Source of the DNA: Ailanthus altissimus
Lineage: Eukaryota > Streptophyta > Magnoliopsida > Sapindales > Simaroubaceae
Direction of reading: 5' to 3'
DNA length: 64,000 nt
NCBI GenBank assembly: GCA_946807835.1
Contig: OX327683.1
Span: 2,981,001-3,045,000 of the forward strand
Part shown: positions 11,356 to 22,800 of the stretch, piece by piece
Numbering within the stretch: position 1 is the stretch's first letter
How the letters are laid out: each line of letters opens with the position of its first letter
Program-made: the position numbers and the translations under genes
The notes under the pieces: generated by a model
The model's input: the letters and a program-made list of their open reading frames with translations, nothing else
What the model was told of the DNA's origin: nothing
Databases searched by the model: none

Positions 11356-14300
11356 TCAAATAACATCCCAAAGACTCAAAAGCATCTTTGTTTGTTCCTC
11401 TTCTGGCACAGTTTGGAGGCTGTCACATTCCCAAACTTCAAATGCTTCAAGATACTTGAGGTTTTTCAGTCCCTTGGGCAGGGATTTGAGATTTGGCAGT
11501 CGCTCAAGGTGAAGAGAAGATAAATTGGGGGGCAGCAACCATCCCTCTGGAAATGACACTAACCCTTGGCATCCACCGAAGGAGAAGTCAGCAAGACAAG
11601 CGAGTCTGTGAAGGCCCCATCCAGGTGAAGGTTTGAGATTTTCACAATCCAAGATTGAAAGTGATATAAGATTGCTAGGAAGGCCACCCTCAGGAAATGA
11701 CATGAGACTGGAGCAACCGTCTAGGTACAGTTCTTGAACAGATGCAAGGATATACATCCGACTTGGCAGAAATTTGAGATTTTGGCAATTGGAGAGTCTA
11801 ATATATCGCAGCATTGAGGTAGGCAAGCCAGGTTCAGGAAATGACTCTAGAAGCGGGCAGTCAGCTATTTCCAAGTGATCAAGAAATGCAAGATTGTGCA
11901 TGCCTTCAGGTATGGACTCAAGCTTCATGCAATTGCAGATAACAAGCTCTTTAAGCTTCATCACATTGCCCGATAGGATTGTGGGCAACTGAAAAATAGC
12001 TTCTGGGAAGGATTTCATAGAATGACACCCAGCAACTTTAAGAGTTTCAAGAGAACTACTGTTGTGAACCATTTGCTCTGGAAGGCACTGTAAATTTATG
12101 CAATTTTGAATTTCAAGTTCATTAAGCGTGCCTGATAGCTTGTCACTTGGGAGGGATATGAGAGAAGAACATCCTTCAATGACCAAATACTTGAGGGAGA
12201 AGCTATTTCTGTTCTTGCAGGATTCATGCACCATCCTCTCGGGTAGGAACTGCAAAGCCTCGCAACTTCGAATTTCAAGACCCACAAGTGTGGAGGGCAG
12301 GCCCATTTCAGGAAATGACACAAGTGCATGACAATTAGAAATCCTCAACACTTTAAGACATGAAAGTTTGTACAGATTTTGCGGCAACTCCTTCAAATAT
12401 GGACATCCTGAAATTTCCAATAGTTGGAGAGAAAGAAGGCTTTGCAATCCAGTCTCATTTGATAAAGTTGTGAGCTCACCAAGATGAGAGATCTGTAATT
12501 CTTGAAGAGCTGTTAAGTTTTGAAAATAACCTTCAACTAGAGAATCCAAATTGGAAATTTGACATATACGCATGTAGGTAAGTGATGTATGTTCAACGAT
12601 GCCTTGTAGAACCTTGCTATCACACTTGTTTAATTCTAATTCAAGGATTGAAGGAAGAGTAGGAAGTGCTGCCAAATTTTGGCATCCATCGATCTCAAGT
12701 GTTTTCAAGGAAGGAAAGAGCATAGGTAGGTCCTTCAGGTTGGGGCATGTTGATATAGAAAGTTCAAGGAGGGAAGGGAAGTCACTGTCAAGTGTCAGAA
12801 GCCTAGGAAGAGCTTCCAATTTTCCACAAGCATATATAATCATTTTCTTCAAGGAAGGAAAATGATGTGATAATTTTCTGAGCTCAGGACAGTTCCGAAT
12901 TTCAATTGTTTGAAGGTGAAGGAAGTCTTCTGTCCCTTCAACTCCAGAAGAAGTCCACTCCTCCCACTCCGACATGTTGTCAAACTTTAAAGACTCCAAT
13001 GATGGAAATGGTACAACAGGGGAACTCCTATCCCCATAGAATTCTCTGCCAACTGATTTTATTCCATCCATTCCCTCGATAGTGAGATCTTTAAGAGAGC
13101 GCAACTGTCCAAGTGGTGGTAAAAATTGGCACTTCCTACAGTTACCAAGTACCAAAACTGTCATATTGCAATATAAAGGAAACGTCACCCAGCCTGGAAA
13201 TCTTGTACCACCATAGTCATTGATTGTGAGTTGTTTTATTTTTTCATGAGGCTGCAACATCTCAAGTACATCCGTTTCAACTCTTGCATTTCTTGAATCA
13301 CTCAAACTGCTCCTCCGTCCCAACTTTAACTCGACAGTTTCCTGTCTAAAAGCTCCCGCTGCTTCTCTAAAGCTTGGAAATCGTGTATTTCTAAAGCCAT
13401 TAACGTTGAGATCCTTCCGATTTCTCTGAAGTTGAGCCATGTTGAATACTTCCTCTTCATCTCTGTCATTTGTTGAATCATCAAAATCATTGCTCCATTG
13501 AAGTACCAGCTGAGTAAGTTCCTTTTTATCCTTTAAATTAGCCTCCATTGCATCAGTAAATCTAGTCACATTTTGCAATCCTGAAATGAAAAGTTCTCCT
13601 TGAAGCTGTTCCATGTCCCTCAAGTCTTTAATTCCTGGTCGTCCATTTTTACCCACAATAAAATGAGATAAGGTTTGGAGATTCTTCAATTTATACATTC
13701 TCATTGGCATCTTTCTCAGTCTGCTTCCACTAATACGGAGATGTCGTAGCGCAGTGAGATTTCCTAAATCTGTGGGCAATTTACTAAGAGAATAACATTC
13801 TAACAAGAGTAAAGTTTGTAAATTATAAAGATTACCAGTTGAATCAGGTAACTGTTTGATTGCTGTACGTGAAAGATCAATATAGCGTAGATGCTTCAGG
13901 TCACCTATTGAATCTGGCAATTCAGTGATGCGACAGGCACTAAAGGATAGCATTCGAAGGTACTTTAGCTTTGGCAAGAGATTACGAGGGACTTGATTAG
14001 CCAAATAGCTCACTCCAATTTCTCCTGTTGGATCCAAAGGTAGGAAGGTCCGCAAGCACTCAACTTCATTGAAGGCTTCGAATTTTGTGAGTGTTTCTCT
14101 TCTACAACGGACAAAAGAGGAATAGCGAGCCTTATCAAAAATTATCTTTCGATGATCCTCCATCACTTTAGCCTCCAATCTGAAACAAAAATCTCCAGAA
14201 ACAAAACAAGCTAAATCTTTCGTAAGGGGATGCATTACATATAGGCAGTGATGATGAATGGATTGTTGAAAAAGTGACCTCGCTACTAGCTCCTGAAAAT

Positions 14301-15729
14301 ATTCACTCCCTACTTCTTCTAACTTCTTATTGCCATTTGTTTGCTGCACAAAACCTTCAGCCATCCATAACAAAACCAGCGAGTCCTTGTCAAATTTGTA
14401 ATCTGCAGGAAATATTGAACAGTATGCAAAACACTGTTTCAAATGAGGAGGAAGATGATGATAGCTCAATCCAAGAATCTGAAGAATATCGCTTTCATCA
14501 TCTGGTAGATCCCATAATTTCCTGTTTAACATATCGTACCATTCTCCCACTTCTTGTCTATAACGCAAAAGCATTCCCATTCTCTTCACTGCTAAGGGCA
14601 AGCCCTTACACTTCTTCACAATCTCAGCTCCAATTGACTTCAAACTTGGAAAATCATCGATGTTTCTATTATGAAATGCCTGATTCATAAAAATTGACCA
14701 ACAATCTGCATATGATAAGCATTCCAAATGATGAGCTGTACCTGTGCCCATACATGCGGCAATATTACTATCTCGTGTAGTTACAATGATCTTACTTCCT
14801 CTTGCCCCTGCTTTCAGTGGGCTCCATATGAGATCCCAATCATTGTTTCTCCTACTCCAAACATCATCTAAAACAAGCAAAAATTTCTTCCCTGCTAATT
14901 CTGCTCTCAAGCGGACTTGCAGCAAATTCAAATCATCAAGATCAGTGGGCTTTGAAGTGACTGATTGGAAGATTGTTGTTGTTAACCTCATAAGATCAAA
15001 TTGGTCAGACACAAATACCCAAATTTTCAAATCAAAATAGTTGTCCACCCTCATATCATTGTACACAAGTTGGGCAAGTGTAGTCTTACCAACACCACCC
15101 ATACCGACAATAGGAACTACACTGACTTTATTTCTGCAAGGATCATCCATCAGTAGCAATTTGACAATCGTATTTGCATCATTTTCCCTGCCATAAACAT
15201 AAGATTCATCTACCAACGAAGTTGTAGGTAGTCTTTTTTGCTTGGTTCCAGATTGGAATAGCCTTAGTCTCCCATTGACATCCTCATTCAAACCAAGAAT
15301 ATCTTTATACTTGGCAATAAATTCCAACTTCTCAATAATCTTATTTATTTTGGACTCAAACCCTTTACTAAATGGACTAAGAGGGCTGGAAATGACACGC
15401 CAATTGCTTACCTTGTTATTTGCAGCATCAGTATAAGATTGAGCTTCCAATTTGGACTTTAAAGCATCGGTAGCCAGCTCATCCAATACATCCTCAGCAT
15501 CATAAAGGGCATCTTTGGCCATTTGCAGCCACTTGCCAACTGAAGGGCTGTAAAACTGACTCTCCTCAGCATCATTCAGCAATGCAGTCACCGTCAGCAG
15601 AGTGATCTTCAACTTCTCTAATAAGTTATCATATTTCCGGCCACGCAGTAAATCTATAAACTCACGAGAAGCCAATCTATCAAAAAGAACTTGAAGAAAT
15701 GCAGAGAGAAAAGCCTCTCCTACGGGCAT
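11356..15729 (-). CDS. CC-NB-ARC-LRR (CNL) disease-resistance protein, RPP13-like protein 1 type
   Basis: A predicted intracellular immune receptor, intact as a single 1457-residue frame with no intron needed. The N-terminal Rx-type coiled coil spans residues 1-160 and contains DAEDVLDE (77-84). NB-ARC spans about 175-515: P-loop GMGGVGKTT (209-217), RNBS-A FDLKIWVFVS (232-241), kinase-2 FLLVLDDVW (283-291), RNBS-B GSKIIVTTR (311-319), GLPLA (376-380), RNBS-D CFAYCSIFP (433-441). The usual MHD motif reads MHP (499-501). LRRs run from about 585 to the end, making an unusually long repeat domain. A 60-residue stretch of the early LRR region is duplicated (about 738-797 and 798-857). The start at 15729 gives MPVGEAFLSAFLQVLFDRL, the typical N-terminus of this clade. 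In this family NB-ARC binds ADP/ATP and the LRR governs recognition; the ligand here is unknown. It could be a functional receptor or one altered in its switch. Confidence 0.96.
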   Translation of the reverse strand: MPVGEAFLSAFLQVLFDRLASREFIDLLRGRKYDNLLEKLKITLLTVTALLNDAEESQFYSPSVGKWLQMAKDALYDAEDVLDELATDALKSKLEAQSYTDAANNKVSNWRVISSPLSPFSKGFESKINKIIEKLEFIAKYKDILGLNEDVNGRLRLFQSGTKQKRLPTTSLVDESYVYGRENDANTIVKLLLMDDPCRNKVSVVPIVGMGGVGKTTLAQLVYNDMRVDNYFDLKIWVFVSDQFDLMRLTTTIFQSVTSKPTDLDDLNLLQVRLRAELAGKKFLLVLDDVWSRRNNDWDLIWSPLKAGARGSKIIVTTRDSNIAACMGTGTAHHLECLSYADCWSIFMNQAFHNRNIDDFPSLKSIGAEIVKKCKGLPLAVKRMGMLLRYRQEVGEWYDMLNRKLWDLPDDESDILQILGLSYHHLPPHLKQCFAYCSIFPADYKFDKDSLVLLWMAEGFVQQTNGNKKLEEVGSEYFQELVARSLFQQSIHHHCLYVMHPLTKDLACFVSGDFCFRLEAKVMEDHRKIIFDKARYSSFVRCRRETLTKFEAFNEVECLRTFLPLDPTGEIGVSYLANQVPRNLLPKLKYLRMLSFSACRITELPDSIGDLKHLRYIDLSRTAIKQLPDSTGNLYNLQTLLLLECYSLSKLPTDLGNLTALRHLRISGSRLRKMPMRMYKLKNLQTLSHFIVGKNGRPGIKDLRDMEQLQGELFISGLQNVTRFTDAMEANLKDKKELTQLVLQWSNDFDDSTNDRDEEEVFNMAQLQRNRKDLNVNGFRNTRFPSFREAAGAFRQETVELKLGRRSSLSDSRNARVETDVLEMLQPHEKIKQLTINDYGGTRFPGWVTFPLYCNMTVLVLGNCRKCQFLPPLGQLRSLKDLTIEGMDGIKSVGREFYGDRSSPVVPFPSLESLKFDNMSEWEEWTSSGVEGTEDFLHLQTIEIRNCPELRKLSHHFPSLKKMIIYACGKLEALPRLLTLDSDFPSLLELSISTCPNLKDLPMLFPSLKTLEIDGCQNLAALPTLPSILELELNKCDSKVLQGIVEHTSLTYMRICQISNLDSLVEGYFQNLTALQELQISHLGELTTLSNETGLQSLLSLQLLEISGCPYLKELPQNLYKLSCLKVLRISNCHALVSFPEMGLPSTLVGLEIRSCEALQFLPERMVHESCKNRNSFSLKYLVIEGCSSLISLPSDKLSGTLNELEIQNCINLQCLPEQMVHNSSSLETLKVAGCHSMKSFPEAIFQLPTILSGNVMKLKELVICNCMKLESIPEGMHNLAFLDHLEIADCPLLESFPEPGLPTSMLRYIRLSNCQNLKFLPSRMYILASVQELYLDGCSSLMSFPEGGLPSNLISLSILDCENLKPSPGWGLHRLACLADFSFGGCQGLVSFPEGWLLPPNLSSLHLERLPNLKSLPKGLKNLKYLEAFEVWECDSLQTVPEEEQTKMLLSLWDVI
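13159..13518 (-). repeat. Intragenic 180-bp (60-residue) duplication in the NLR
   Basis: Residues about 738-797 and 798-857 align at an exact offset of 60. DDSTNDRDEEEVFNMAQ pairs with SDSRNARVETDVLEMLQ, and GFRNTRFPSF pairs with DYGGTRFPGW. Other members of the family carry this acidic-linker-plus-repeat block once. The copies have diverged at both protein and DNA level, so the event is old and frame-preserving. Confidence 0.65.
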
Positions 15730-17929
15730 GATTGACCAGTTGTTAATCTGTCAAACAGAAGCAGATCAAATTGCTTTGCTCTGGGCTAAATAAAATGACA
15801 GGCTATCTTTACTCTTTTGAACCGTTGCCTGAGATGCCTAGAGTCAATGTCATATATGAACAGATAGAAAAGTAAAAATAATGATAGTAATAATAAAATA
15901 ATACAAGTAGGAAGAGTAAATCTTCATTCCACTCCGTCGAGCCTACAAACTTTCCAAATGCTTTCATCGTGAAGACGCCTAAGGTCAAAGTCAAATATGA
16001 ACACTGGACTAATAATGCTGTCCAGATAATATTGGAATAATATCACGAATATCCTTAAGATAAAGTTTAATTATAAAAATATTTATAAATTTTAAATTTT
16101 ATAAACAATTTAAATTACAAAATTATCTCTTAAATTAAAATATTTTATGTCAGCAAAAATAAAATATTTAAAAGGCCCCTATTAAAATAAAATATCTAAA
16201 TTGCCCCTATATAATATTAGTATACAAATTATAATATGCATTTATTAACTCGTATCCCTAAACAATTCATTTCTCGAAACAAGGCAAAATTGTACTTTTA
16301 AGCACATGAAAAATTAGATTTGTTATTTTTTTTTATACCCAAAATTATGTATATGACCCTAATAAAATTGAAAAAATAATAAACATGCAAGACATCCATT
16401 TTACACAAAATGATTTTATTTGTTCCTATGAATTTTAAAGCTTTAATACATTTTCTAGAATAGCTTTAGTGTAATGACTTATTTGCTCTTAGTTAAATTG
16501 AAATTTTTAATACATTTAAAGGTGACAGCTACTGTATAATAACTTATTTACCTCTAATTTTGAAATATATATATATAAGCACTACAGTAAGAGACTTTTA
16601 TTTATTTTTTCATTTCATTTACAATCTTAAGCAGTATCAAACCTGCCTCACAGCAACATAACTCATGCAATATCACATATAGTTTTCATTCACACCAATC
16701 TCAAACACATACAAAAATATCCGTCCATCTTAAAAGTGCCTCGTACATTCTTCAAGTGCCTCACAACAGTATAAAAAATAACTATACATCAAAAAAAGTT
16801 TTTCTTAATAACATAACCATGTCAAGCCCTATAAACTTAAATGAAGTGAATAAAAGAATTCTAAAATTTAGAAATAATGTATGTTTATTAGAAATGAAGG
16901 TAGCTGTTAGAAGATTAAAGTCAGAGAACAACCTTAATAAATTATACTTCTATTGTAATGAAAAATGTAGTTACTACAGATTTTGAGAATAAAAAAAAAG
17001 AGTTTAACTATTGAATGTTTAAAGTTCATGAAATCTCTACTTAGTGGAAGCAGTGCAAAATATTAATGGAGAAGTGTTCAAGATGCTAGTTGGACAAGAA
17101 GACATAGGTAAAAAAATTGATGAAATAAAAATTATGGTAAAAAATATGTATCATATTTTGTTAGTGATCTTAGTGATTGTAATTTTTTTGTGAGCATACA
17201 AATGCGTGACAAGAAAAAAAATATGTTGTTGATACTATAATGCATAAAAGCTGTAAGATGTAAAATTGAAATTAATGAACCAAGTTGCCACAAACTTACA
17301 AAAAAAAAATGCTTCCACAGCATTGTCATTCTTACAAAATGCTTTGAAACTACCACCACTTTTGGCTTGTAAAATTAAATCAATTCATGAACTATCATGC
17401 TTAAAAAAATTATGATGCGGTGTTTCAAAAATAACACAAGTTCAATTACAAACTTCATAAATGTCTTGGCTATTTTCTAGGTCTCTCATATCTCTCTCTT
17501 CCTCTATTTCCCAAAAATCACATAAAGTGTTTAAATTAGAAATGTTTATATTTTCTAAGATAATATTGTTGAATACATATATAGCACTTGAGAATATTGT
17601 TAAGTATTTCCTATCAGACTAGTTGCACCTATTGTTGATCTCATTCTTTACATAGAGTTGATGTCGAATCTTGGGAACTACTTGTTCCCCTTCCTTATAT
17701 AATCAAGTAAAATGATTAAAATGAGACACTATACTTTACCTATTTAAATCAACTGAATAAGTTTAAGTCACTCACAGCAGATTGCACCATCCTTGCAGCA
17801 GTATATGATGAACTTACGCTACCTAAACCTATCCCTTGGAAATAAAATAGTACCACGTTTCAAGAAATAATTAAACAATAAAATAACTAAAACAAAAATA
17901 GTAATACCATTTACGGAATCATTATTTTG
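15730..17929. other. 5' flank of the NLR and AT-rich intergenic DNA
   Basis: The minus-strand promoter and leader of the NLR must lie just above 15730, but no convincing TATA box stands out. Two similar 27-bp words (GCCTAGAGTCAATGTCA at 15836 and GCCTAAGGTCAAAGTCA at 15977) lie about 141 bp apart. A short TA run occurs near 16567-16577. The plus-strand frame at 16756-16986 has no recognisable domain. Confidence 0.4.
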
Positions 17930-19450
17930 TGTTTTTCATTCTACATATTCTGGAATTATGACCAAATTTGCCACAAGTTTTCTATGTTACAACAACAAAT
18001 CTTTGGATCTTGGCAGGTTCACTTGGCTCTCTCACTTTGCTTAACTTAGTCTTCTAATAGATCTTCTGTTTTGTGGAGGGGTTCAATATGGGTAAGTTAA
18101 CATCATTTCATGCATATTTATCTAGAATTGACCTAATCATCCTTTAATAAGTACTTAAAAAAGCCATTCTTATACAGTAGTTTGCCCGTATACATTGCTA
18201 GGTCAACCCTTAAATATAGTATCACTCCCATTGCATATTTGTATGAAAAAATTAATTAACTGTCAAGTTCTCTGCTTATTGACACTCACTCCATATTTTT
18301 GCAACAATTCTTGCTTAAGCACTTGAGCTTTGACCTCGGGCTTAGCTCTAGCTAAATCTTCAAATTATTTTGCAAACTATAGTGTTTGACATCAACAGTT
18401 TTGGTAGATCTAAGACAGGTATGCTTGGGGTTATGACTCTTAATCATGAAGAACATTTTATCTTGTTGTCTACTGGCATGTATATTGTAGGGACATCCTC
18501 AAAAGCACATATATTATTGTTACCCTTATAGGTTTACTTTTCACTCTCTTGGGTATGAACCCTTGTTGGCTCTCCTAGTTTCTCAACCTATACTTTTTTT
18601 TTTTAATTTTTCTAGACATTCTATAAACTTCATCCTCCTCTTTAGATGTGTTAATCACAAAAATCATCATCATTTGACTCATACTCTTCCACACCATCAT
18701 TAACCAAACCTGTTATTGGACAGTTACCAACTTCATCCATATTTTTCTCTACATTGTCCTTTTTATCAAAGAAATGAAGGGCCTCATCTACCTCATAATC
18801 TATTTCATAACCCCTAGTGTAGGTAGCGTTTTAGTGCTTAGATTAGTTTAGGTTGCATTTCCAATATGGATGAGAATTATAGTTTTGGTGGTATTTTTTG
18901 TAGTTGCATTTTTAGTATTAGTGGGAGTTGGATTTTCAGTATAGGTAGGATTTTAAGTTTGTGTGGTATTTTCAATATGGATGGGGACTTCAATTTCAAT
19001 GGGGACTTCAGTTTGGATCAAATTTCTATGAGCATCAATAACATTTAGGTTGAATGTTGGGATTTGATTATGTGAAACATGACAACGGTTAGCTATCAAG
19101 GACCTAATTCCCTATGTCATCTTCCATCTTGCCTAGTTCTACTAGGTTTTAGTGGCCCAAGTAGTGGAATATAGACAACATCTAATGGTACTGCATCTAT
19201 AATTAACTCGATGCTTGTAACCCCTCTAGATAAAAGTAACTCAAATATTAACTCTTACATCTGTGTCATCCTCTATTTGTAACTTAACCCTAGACCAAGG
19301 TAAAGTAGCTTGCACTTTATGCTTCTCCTTAAAATGGACTATTATATTCGTAACACCTTTCATTACATCATTTAACAAACATACTCTACTAAACTCATTA
19401 TGATTAACATTATATAAAAATACAATTTTTGACTGGAAAAAGTAGCTCTT
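17930..19450 (-). pseudogene. Mutator-like (MULE/MuDR) transposase remnant
   Basis: Minus-strand translation near 17943-18000 gives EPAKIQRFVVVT, a stop, then KTCGKFGHNSRICR. This resembles the C-terminal zinc knuckle of MuDR-type transposases (Cys-x2-Cys-x4-His-x4-Cys), with the first Cys position replaced by the stop. Upstream in the minus sense, 18640-18830 encodes an acidic stretch (DEALHFFDKKDNVEKN, DGVEEYESNDDDF) like the N-terminal region of such proteins. Frames are broken throughout and no catalytic DDE core could be read. No TIRs were recognised. It would have been a DNA transposase acting on its own TIRs. Confidence 0.55.
18830..19045. repeat. Degenerate short tandem repeat inside the MULE remnant
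   Basis: Variants of ATTTTCAGTATGGATG and GGACTTCAATTTCAATGG recur with a period of roughly 20-30 bp. The array probably derives from a repetitive linker in the dead transposase gene. The plus-strand frame over it (18866-19048) is a by-product of the repeat. Confidence 0.5.
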
Positions 19451-19514
19451 TCGAGTTAATAGGTTTGTTTAAAGTGAGAATTAAAACTTTGGGCTTTGTT
19501 TGAATAGGATAGGG

Positions 19515-20284
19515 TGTTGGGCCATCTTGGGCTTCTCGCTCCTATCATTACTTCAAACACTGAAAAAGGCTTTCATTAAGATCTCGCCAGTGGTGGTGCC
19601 GGGGAAGAGCCTTTAATGCTTAAATCAGCTTTTCTAGCATCAAATGTAAAGATAAAGATAGTGTTCAAATAATTCTTATTTGAAGTGTTTAAAGTTGGAA
19701 TTCATTTCTAATTGTTTCTCCCATTTATATAGCATCGGGTGTAGAAGGCTTCATAGTTATCGCTAGATTGATCGGTGTGGACGAGAGCAGACGATCGAGT
19801 TGTCTGTCTTGTGTGACTTGAGATATATTATTTTCCCAATCCAAGGATTTGTTTAATAGAGTTGCAGGGTGTCATACTCACTGCCTTGCCTTATTTGGAT
19901 CGTTGACTAAGTGTCTCATTGTTGTGAGAACTTGGCTCCTTGGAATAACCGAGCTAGCTGCTCGGCATCTTTTGTTATCCATACAACCTTAAGAGTCCTT
20001 ACTGGTGAGCAACTCGGCCTGTTTGTTGTGTCAGTCTGCTTGGGGGATTAATACTACCCTAGTCTGGACCTTAAGTACTGGTTGTAAAGGATCATGCAAG
20101 GTGGTTCAGGTTTAAGAAGGTCTTAGGCCAATTGAAGTGTCGAGACAACATCCCGAACAGGTTTTGTGCCTATTCCCTTAAGCGGAGCTAATTGTCAACT
20201 CTGTTATTGGGCGTGTCTATCTTGGTAAAACAAGCTGTGGGGTTGTTACATAGGCCTTTGGGGGATTTTCAGGCGGGAACAACA
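19515..20284. mobile_element. Candidate solo LTR (about 770 bp)
   Basis: The tract starts TGTTGGGCC and ends GGGAACAACA, giving TGTTG/CAACA termini. It is noticeably richer in GC than its surroundings. The flanking pentamers TAGGG and GTCTT do not match, so a target duplication is not supported. LTR status is inferred from the termini and the composition break only. Confidence 0.45.
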
Positions 20285-21279
20285 GTCTTTCTAGACACAG
20301 TGATAGACAAATCAAACAGCACCATTCTGAAATGAATTTTAAAAATAAATTGATTTAGATTCTATACCTTTATATAACAAAATATAATTTACCACCCACG
20401 TGCAATATATCTATATCATTCAAGCAAGTTAAATTACATATATGTATGTGCAATTTAACAGATAGGGAATATATAAACATAAAAAAAGCTCATAATAAAA
20501 CCACCCACAAACAATATTTCCAGATCCAAATGAATTTATTCACATGTAGAGATAATTTCACATATAAAGAACTTGTACAAGCAATTTTACATATAAGGAA
20601 CATATTAGTATAGTAATATACCTACATGCATATGAATTTACAGACACGTACACAAAATTTGAACAAAAGAAAACACAATATTGTAATATACCCATATGCA
20701 AAATAAGTACCATCAACCTTGAAGATAGAGAACGTCATACCAAAAATTTCACGATGCCAAAAACTTAAAAAAAATAACATAACAACTAAAAACCCTAGTC
20801 CAAACCCATTAGTGCTTTAAAAAATAATATAAAAAATAAACTAACTAATAGTACTACAGTTCTAAGTTGAAACACTTTACCTGATAGACCTGTCATCTCT
20901 TTCTCGTTCACAGTCCAATCGTCTCTTTCACAACGTATTTTTTATGAAGTGGGATGAATGATCGTCATTTGGTTTTCCAATGGAAGTTATTTTGTGTAAA
21001 AATTCTTCGTGGGTAAAGAATCAAAAATAAGATGGTAGTTATGGATTGGGCTTGTTTGTTTACACAGATTAAAGGATGTTTGGAATATGATTTAGCTCTA
21101 TTTGGTTACAAGTACATGAAACATGCCATTTTTTAGGTGTTTGTTCAATAACCCAAGCTGAAATGACTACAACGCCTTTATGCCATCAACTTTAACAGAA
21201 GATTCTGTAACGGCAGCACATTGATGAAATTTCTTAAAACGTTTAGAAATTGCTTATAGAATTTAAAACTCGTAGGTAT
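20285..21279. other. AT-rich intergenic tract
   Basis: No open frame or repeat of note. The region may include the outer part of the decayed MULE or LTR element beside it. Confidence 0.3.
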
Positions 21280-22800
21280 TTTGTTTACGCTCAAAATATA
21301 ACGCGGCTATCGCAGTATAGATTGAGGTGTCGATCCCACGAGGAAGCTCTTGGCAAAATAGGTTAGTGAAGTAAAATATTAAAGCAGTAGCAAAGGGTTA
21401 ATTGATTTAAACGGATGAGATAGAATTGTCTATGAATTGAGAAAAATGTCTTATGATGATTTAAGCAAGGCTTTGAGAATCACAATTATGCTTTATAAAT
21501 CTACTCTATACTTTGATTCGATATTTATAACTCAACTGAAAGTTTCACATCCCAAACAATCAATCGGAAGGTATGTAATATATAGCACATTTGATAACAC
21601 ATGTATTTGATTTAGTTAAACTCTTTGCAAGCATTAACACACATCATGTTATTTATACGAGTTATCTAAGATCGACAATATATCATTTTGACAATATTGC
21701 AGTAAAAGATTAACTTGAATATCAAACATTTATTGCCCTTACATGTTATCCAAGATCGACAATATATCAAATTGACAATACTGCAGTAAAAGATTAACAT
21801 ATAAAACAATGTAACCAGTAACAATTATAAATCAACATGAATCACATAAGAAAAGCATGACTGAACATATATGAGACATGAGAATTATAACCTCTGGATT
21901 ATAGAAAATAAAATAGATAAGAGTTTAATCAAAACCAAACTTACAACATTTATAGCTCTTGACACCGAATCAAAGCATGGAAGTAGATTTACTACACATA
22001 AAAGTTCATCTCTTAGCCTTGCTAGGAACTCTAGCCTAAATTACAATACATATTAATGAGAATAAAAGAAGAGAGAAATTATCTATTAAAAACGTCCTAA
22101 GGGTCTCCTTATATAGGCAATGAATGGACATATGTCATGGATGACATCAATCTTCAATAATTTTAAGCCAATAACTCGTGTATCCACTTGCAGCACATTT
22201 TTGATAATGTAAATGATCAATTCAGCTTCTGCAGCCGACATGAAAGTTGTAGAATTTTGACTCTTCTTTCCATAGGCACTGATTTCATGCAAATTGGATG
22301 AGTATCCAATGAGATATGAGCAAAATTCCAAAGATACATCAGAATTCGGCCAACAACCATTTTACCCACTTGCAATGCGATTTGGTCCATGATAACGGCT
22401 GATTTGGACTTTACCATAAACATACGAGTTATTGATAGTAAAGTCAGCAATTCACAGCTTCAAGAATTATACCAATTGAGTACGTATTTTGTGAGATACG
22501 GTCCAAATACGTGAATTGGGTCAAGCTGGGTAAGAGTTGTAGTCCAATTCTGTTGTATCTCAATTTTTGGCCCATAACATGTTGGATTTGGCTTTTCCAC
22601 TATTCTTCAAATTTGTGTAAGATTGCGTCATATTGCACTAGGTTCAAGAATTTCTTCATTTCGATTTCTACATTGAGAGTTATGTCCAGTTTACCTAAAC
22701 CTGTCCAAATAATATTCATTAATCACAATTTAAGGAGAACACTTTATTTCAAGCTAAAAATACAGAAAACACTAAAATTAGTGACATTAAATGGTGATTG
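21280..22800. mobile_element. LTR-retrotransposon-like debris
   Basis: The words GTGTCGATCCCACGAGGAAG near 21331-21350, after CGCTCAAAATATAACGCGGC, resemble the region around the LTR end of large plant gypsy elements. No coding domain or paired LTR is visible. The minus frames at 22086-22331 and 22217-22450 and the plus frame at 22511-22801 overlap one another and show no domain. Confidence 0.35.
21661..21798. repeat. Direct repeat, 54 bp at 84-bp spacing
   Basis: 21661-21714 and 21745-21798 are nearly identical (AAGATCGACAATATATCA, GCAGTAAAAGATTAAC), separated by 30 bp of unrelated sequence. This is a local tandem duplication inside the LTR-like debris. Confidence 0.8.

Noticed and set aside
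11248..15436. Several plus-strand and minus-strand frames overlapping the NLR gene
   Set aside because: Shadows of the 1457-residue NLR in other frames.
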